Made by a program: the position numbers and the translations under genes. From NCBI GenBank assembly GCA_964595905.1, contig CAZQSU010000118.1, positions 1-8,192 on the forward strand: a stretch of DNA of 8,192 nt, in the 5' to 3' direction. Shown here piece by piece: positions 5,999 to 8,192 of the stretch. Numbering within the stretch: position 1 is the first letter of the stretch; each line of letters opens with the position of its first letter. The notes below the pieces were generated by a model, which saw nothing but the letters and a program-made list of their open reading frames with translations, was not told the origin of the DNA and made no database searches. This stretch comes from JAFDWI01 sp964595905. GTDB taxonomy: Bacteria > Actinomycetota > Acidimicrobiia > Acidimicrobiales > Iamiaceae.

Positions 5999-6456
5999 TT
6001 ACGCCGCCGGTTCGAGGTTGATTCTGAGGCCGAGCGTGGCCGCGACCTTCATGACGGTCNNNNNNNNNNNNNNNNNNNNNNNNNNNNNNNNNNNNNNNNN
6101 NNNNNNNNNNNNNNNNNNNNNNNNNNNNNNNNNNNNNNNNNNNNNNNNNNNNNNNNNNNCGCCGGTTCGAGGTTGATTCTGAGGCCGAGCGTGGCCGCGA
6201 CCTTCATGACGGTCGCGAAGCTCGGGTTGCCGTCCTCGGAGAGTGCCTTGTACAGGCCTTCGCGGCTCATTCCGACCCGGCGGGCGAGTTCGCTGATGTT
6301 GCATGATCGGGCGATCGTGCCAAGTGCAACCGGGATGAGCGCGGGGTCTTCGTTGGCTTGTTCGATCGCGACCTCCAGGTAGGCAGCCGCCCGTTCGAGG
6401 TCGTCGAGGTAGTCGGCGGTGTCATACCTGGTGAAGTGCTCAGTGGGGCCGGTCAT
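5999..6456 (-). CDS. HigA-type antitoxin (addiction-module antidote, HI1420-like), split by scaffold gap
   Basis: As assembled, the gene is interrupted by 100 N. If the duplicated 55 bp beside the gap is collapsed to one copy it becomes an intact 100-residue protein ending NLEPAA and TAA at 6001-5999. Start ATG 6456 overlaps the toxin stop (ATGA) and has GGAG 6 nt upstream (6466-6463). N-terminal YDTADYLDDLERAAAYLEVAIEQ is the family's typical toxin-contact and dimer region. The helix-turn-helix spans about residues 51-94 (ISELARRVGMSREGLYKALS, then NPSFATVMKVAATLGL). This length and order match the TIGR02684-type antidote proteins paired with Gp49/HI1419-like toxins. Known role: binds and silences the toxin, and with it represses the operon. 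The likely operator is the inverted repeat at 6765-6779. The sequence given here is longer than the real gene by 155 bp if the gap is an artefact. Confidence 0.9.
6005..6059. repeat. 55-bp direct repeat, left copy (probable assembly duplicate)
   Basis: Identical to 6160-6214. It ends exactly where the N run begins. It encodes the antitoxin C-terminal part in minus orientation, followed to the left by the GCG and TAA codons that finish the gene. Confidence 0.9.
6060..6159. other. Scaffold gap, exactly 100 N
   Basis: A run of 100 N, a conventional filler length for gaps of unknown size. Both sides carry the same 55 bp, so the true gap is probably zero or negative (an unmerged contig overlap). 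Confidence 0.98.
6160..6214. repeat. 55-bp direct repeat, right copy (probable assembly duplicate)
   Basis: Identical to 6005-6059 and starts at the first base after the N run. The copy ends inside the antitoxin codons for the helix after the helix-turn-helix. Its length of 55 equals a common assembler k-mer size. Confidence 0.9.
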
Positions 6457-6752
6457 CGTGTGCTCCATTCGGTGGCGAGTCGGTGGGCGCGGTCGATGTC
6501 TGCTCGCTGGCCGGATTTGTCGCCGCCGCACAGGAGCACGATGAGGCGGTTGCCTTCGGCGATGTAGTACACCCGGTAGCCGGGCCCGAAGTGAATCCGT
6601 AGTTCCGAGACACCCTTTCCGACGGGTCTGACATCTCCGGGATTGCCCATGGCGAGCCGGTCGATCCGAACTTGAATGCGTGCCTTGGCATGTCGATCCT
6701 CGAGTTTCCGAAGCCAGCGATCGAAGGTCGTGCTCTTGACGACCTCAATCAT
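6453..6752 (-). CDS. HigB/RelE-family toxin (Gp49/HI1419-like killer protein)
   Basis: 99 residues from ATG 6752. Members of this RelE/ParE-like branch usually act as ribosome-dependent mRNA interferases that halt translation; the activity here is inferred. Sequence marks: helical N-terminus (TTFDRWLRKLEDRHAKARIQ); then RLAMGNPGDVRPVGKGVSELRI with R52; then the GPGYRVYY strand (56-63, R60); and IVLLCGGDKSGQRADIDRA with K79. This is the standard order and length of the TIGR02683 family. The toxin gene comes first and its TGA overlaps the antitoxin ATG (ATGA), so the pair is translationally coupled, as in higBA and unlike most relBE. It has a predicted leaderless promoter with an inverted repeat, allowing repression by the antitoxin. 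It is divergent from the repeat-protein gene at 7067. Confidence 0.93.
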   Translation of the reverse strand: MIEVVKSTTFDRWLRKLEDRHAKARIQVRIDRLAMGNPGDVRPVGKGVSELRIHFGPGYRVYYIAEGNRLIVLLCGGDKSGQRADIDRAHRLATEWSTR

Positions 6753-6787
6753 CTGTCAATTCTAGTTCACACGTTGAACGATCGGAA
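6752..6787 (-). promoter_or_regulatory. Leaderless promoter of the HigBA operon
   Basis: On the minus strand TAGAAT (6764-6759) is followed by 6 nt and the toxin ATG at 6752, so transcription starting 7 nt after the -10 would begin at the ATG itself. A poor -35 match, TTCCGA (6787-6782), lies 17 nt upstream of the -10. There is no Shine-Dalgarno. The layout equals that of the Fic promoter. Confidence 0.55.
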
Positions 6788-7066
6788 CGGGCCAGTGATG
6801 TCGAGTGACCGGGCAGGGTGGCGACGTGACCACGTGAGGGGTGTGGGGGATCCGGCAGTGCCATTGCCCGACGTTCTACTCAGGCGGTATGACAACGATC
6901 CGGTGCCGAAGCGATGCCGCGCGGCGGGCAGACATTGTTGTCGCATCGTGCGGATGGAGATGATCGGGACCGGGGTGACGTCAGGATCTCACGATGCCGC
7001 GCGACCGGTCCCGTCTCGGCCGCGAGGTGCGGCGATTCTGTGTATTGTCACGATCCGGGGAGTGTG
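6753..7066. other. Divergent intergenic region rich in inverted repeats
   Basis: 314 bp with no gene. It holds the HigBA promoter and operator (6759-6787) and, toward the repeat-protein gene: ACGTG-AC-CACGT (6824-6835); a 12-bp direct repeat CGATGCCGCGCG (6912-6923 and 6992-7003, 80 bp apart); a 9-bp inverted repeat CGGGACCGG (6965-6973) with CCGGTCCCG (7005-7013); and the 8-bp palindrome TGACGTCA (6976-6983) inside it. A weak -10 (TATTGT, 7043-7048) lies 18 bp before the ATG at 7067. Confidence 0.5.
6765..6779. promoter_or_regulatory. Inverted repeat over HigBA promoter, candidate HigA operator
   Basis: GTTCACACGTTGAAC: 5-bp arms GTTCA and TGAAC around CACGT. It lies in the spacer between -35 and -10, where binding of the antitoxin's helix-turn-helix would block the promoter. 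Placement and symmetry fit autoregulation known for HigA. Confidence 0.5.
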
Positions 7067-8192
7067 ATGGCGAAGAAACCGAAGAATCGGCAACGTCAGG
7101 GTGGACGGGGCGCTTCCGACCGGGCGGCAAGATCGCGAGCTGACTATTTGGCGGCGGTCAAGGCCGGCTCGGTCGTCCTCGCGAGAGTTCACTCGGTGAT
7201 CGGAGATACGACGACGGTGTATCTCGCCCCCGAGGTCACCGGTGAGGTCGAGTCGACCACTCTGTTCGGCTCGTCGGACATGGCACAGCACTCGCCTCCG
7301 TCTCCGGGGGAGCCCGTATGGGTTCGGATCGCAACGCTCCAGGCCGAGACGGGGCCCATCAGGTTGACAGCGGATGGGCTTGCGGGCAGCAGCGGCCGGG
7401 ATGGCGTCGCGGTCACGCTCGATATCCTCCGGCTTTGGGTCGATGAACGAGTGAGTCCCAAGGCAGCCGGAGAGTGGTGGCAGGAGGGGTGGTCCCCAGG
7501 CGATGCGCTCAGGTGGATGAGGGCCGGTTTCAGGCGGCCGAAACCGGCACGCGAATGGGAAAAACGGGGCGTGGATCCTGCGGGTGCCGCCGAGTGGCAT
7601 GACATCTCCCCGGCGTTCGCGCAGCCGTGGATCGATGCTGGGTTGGATGGCGCGACTCTGCGACGGTGGGCGCGTCACATGTCCGCCGAGGGGGCAGTCG
7701 TTTGGATGCCGACCGGGCTCGAACCCGACACTGCCGCTGCATGGCCCGGGGCAGGGTTCGAGCCTGGCGAAGTGGGCGACTGGCGTGATGCCGAGTTCGA
7801 TCCAGAGGATGCCGGGGCGTGGCGGGCACGCGGAGCAAGCCCGGGGAAGGCGCGAGCCTGGGCGTCTCGTCTCGGGCCGATCGGGGCGTGCATCCCATGG
7901 ATGGACGTGGGAGTCAGCCCGCTTGAAGCCCAGCGCCTGATCGAGTGCGGTGTCGCGTCGAGTGAGGTGGGCGCCATGCGTGACGCCGGGATCAATGCGA
8001 TTGCTGCGGTCGAGTGGCTCGCTGCGGGCGTGCACACACCGGAGCTCGCGCGACGCTGGATCGACGGGGGAGTGCAACCCGAGCTCGCGCGGGTGTGGCT
8101 GGGCGCGAAGTTCGAGGACCCGATCCCATGGGCGGCGGCCGGGTGGCGACCCGAGGGTGCGCGGCGGTGGGCCGATGCGGGGCTCACCGACG
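7067..8192 (+). CDS. S1/OB-like domain protein with tandem 13-residue Trp repeats, C-terminally cut by window edge
   Basis: Open for 375 codons without a stop to the window end. ATG 7067 has GGGGAG (7057-7062) 4 nt upstream; GTG 7064 is the alternative. Residues 1-25 are basic (MAKKPKNRQRQGGRG). Residues about 34-103 resemble an S1/OB fold: GSVVLARVHSVIG, then VTGEV, then PGEPVWVRIATLQ and IRLTADGL, which suggests nucleic-acid binding. From residue 124 to the edge about 20 units of 13 residues follow, anchored at W124, W137, W150, W164, W177, W188, W201, W213, W226, W239, W252, W265, W278, L291, M304, W317, W331, W344, W355 and W368. Consensus is W-x-x-A-G-h-x-P-x-x-A-x-x (h hydrophobic), with Gly at place 5 in most units and Pro at place 8 in about half. 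Each unit probably forms one short helix ending at Gly, building a solenoid. No membrane segment is seen. I do not recognise the repeat family, and the function is unknown. Confidence 0.85.
   Translation, partial: MAKKPKNRQRQGGRGASDRAARSRADYLAAVKAGSVVLARVHSVIGDTTTVYLAPEVTGEVESTTLFGSSDMAQHSPPSPGEPVWVRIATLQAETGPIRLTADGLAGSSGRDGVAVTLDILRLWVDERVSPKAAGEWWQEGWSPGDALRWMRAGFRRPKPAREWEKRGVDPAGAAEWHDISPAFAQPWIDAGLDGATLRRWARHMSAEGAVVWMPTGLEPDTAAAWPGAGFEPGEVGDWRDAEFDPEDAGAWRARGASPGKARAWASRLGPIGACIPWMDVGVSPLEAQRLIECGVASSEVGAMRDAGINAIAAVEWLAAGVHTPELARRWIDGGVQPELARVWLGAKFEDPIPWAAAGWRPEGARRWADAGLTD

Noticed and set aside
6005..6214. 55-bp direct repeats as a transposon target duplication, att site or CRISPR unit
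   Set aside because: Both copies abut a 100-N filler exactly and lie inside one coding sequence that becomes intact when they are merged. An assembly artefact explains all of this.
6989..8077. 362-codon minus-strand open frame
   Set aside because: Antisense to the Trp-repeat gene; its apparent periodicity mirrors the plus-strand repeats and the translation is Arg/Pro/His-rich.

Overview
The window is high-GC DNA with long open frames on both strands, Shine-Dalgarno starts mixed with apparently leaderless starts, and protein families (EthD, DUF4268, DUF3800, Fic with a C-terminal winged helix, HigB/HigA) common in actinobacteria. I infer a draft or metagenome-derived actinobacterial-type genome. 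No taxonomic marker is present. A 100-N scaffold gap at 6060-6159 is flanked by two identical 55-bp copies, which looks like an unmerged contig overlap.

Layout: 1-138 (+) is the C-terminal end of a HepT-like (DUF86/HEPN) toxin. It converges on an EthD-domain protein (228-947, -) with a strong hairpin (195-221) between them. A 363-bp divergent intergenic region with two palindromic sites and a strong hairpin precedes a DUF4268/PD-(D/E)xK-like nuclease gene (1311-2339, +). This converges on an uncharacterised gene (2509-3198, -). Next come a DUF3800 protein (3484-4221, -) with a terminator-like hairpin downstream and a class II Fic AMP-transferase with a C-terminal winged helix (4464-5651, -). 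After a 347-bp spacer with a large hairpin comes a toxin-first HigB/HigA module (5999-6752, -), whose antitoxin carries the scaffold gap. Divergent from it, after a 314-bp spacer rich in inverted repeats, is a large open gene (7067 to the window end, +). It encodes an S1/OB-like domain followed by about 20 tandem 13-residue tryptophan-anchored repeats.

Four or five genes (HepT-like, DUF4268, DUF3800, Fic, HigBA) belong to families common in toxin-antitoxin, defence or accessory loci, so the stretch looks like an accessory island. No single pathway links them. The Fic and HigBA promoters share an unusual layout: a TAGANT -10 box exactly 6 nt before the start codon (predicted leaderless mRNA), with an inverted repeat over the promoter. 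Each system also encodes its own DNA-binding domain, which suggests autoregulation. The most novel item is the repeat protein at the right edge.
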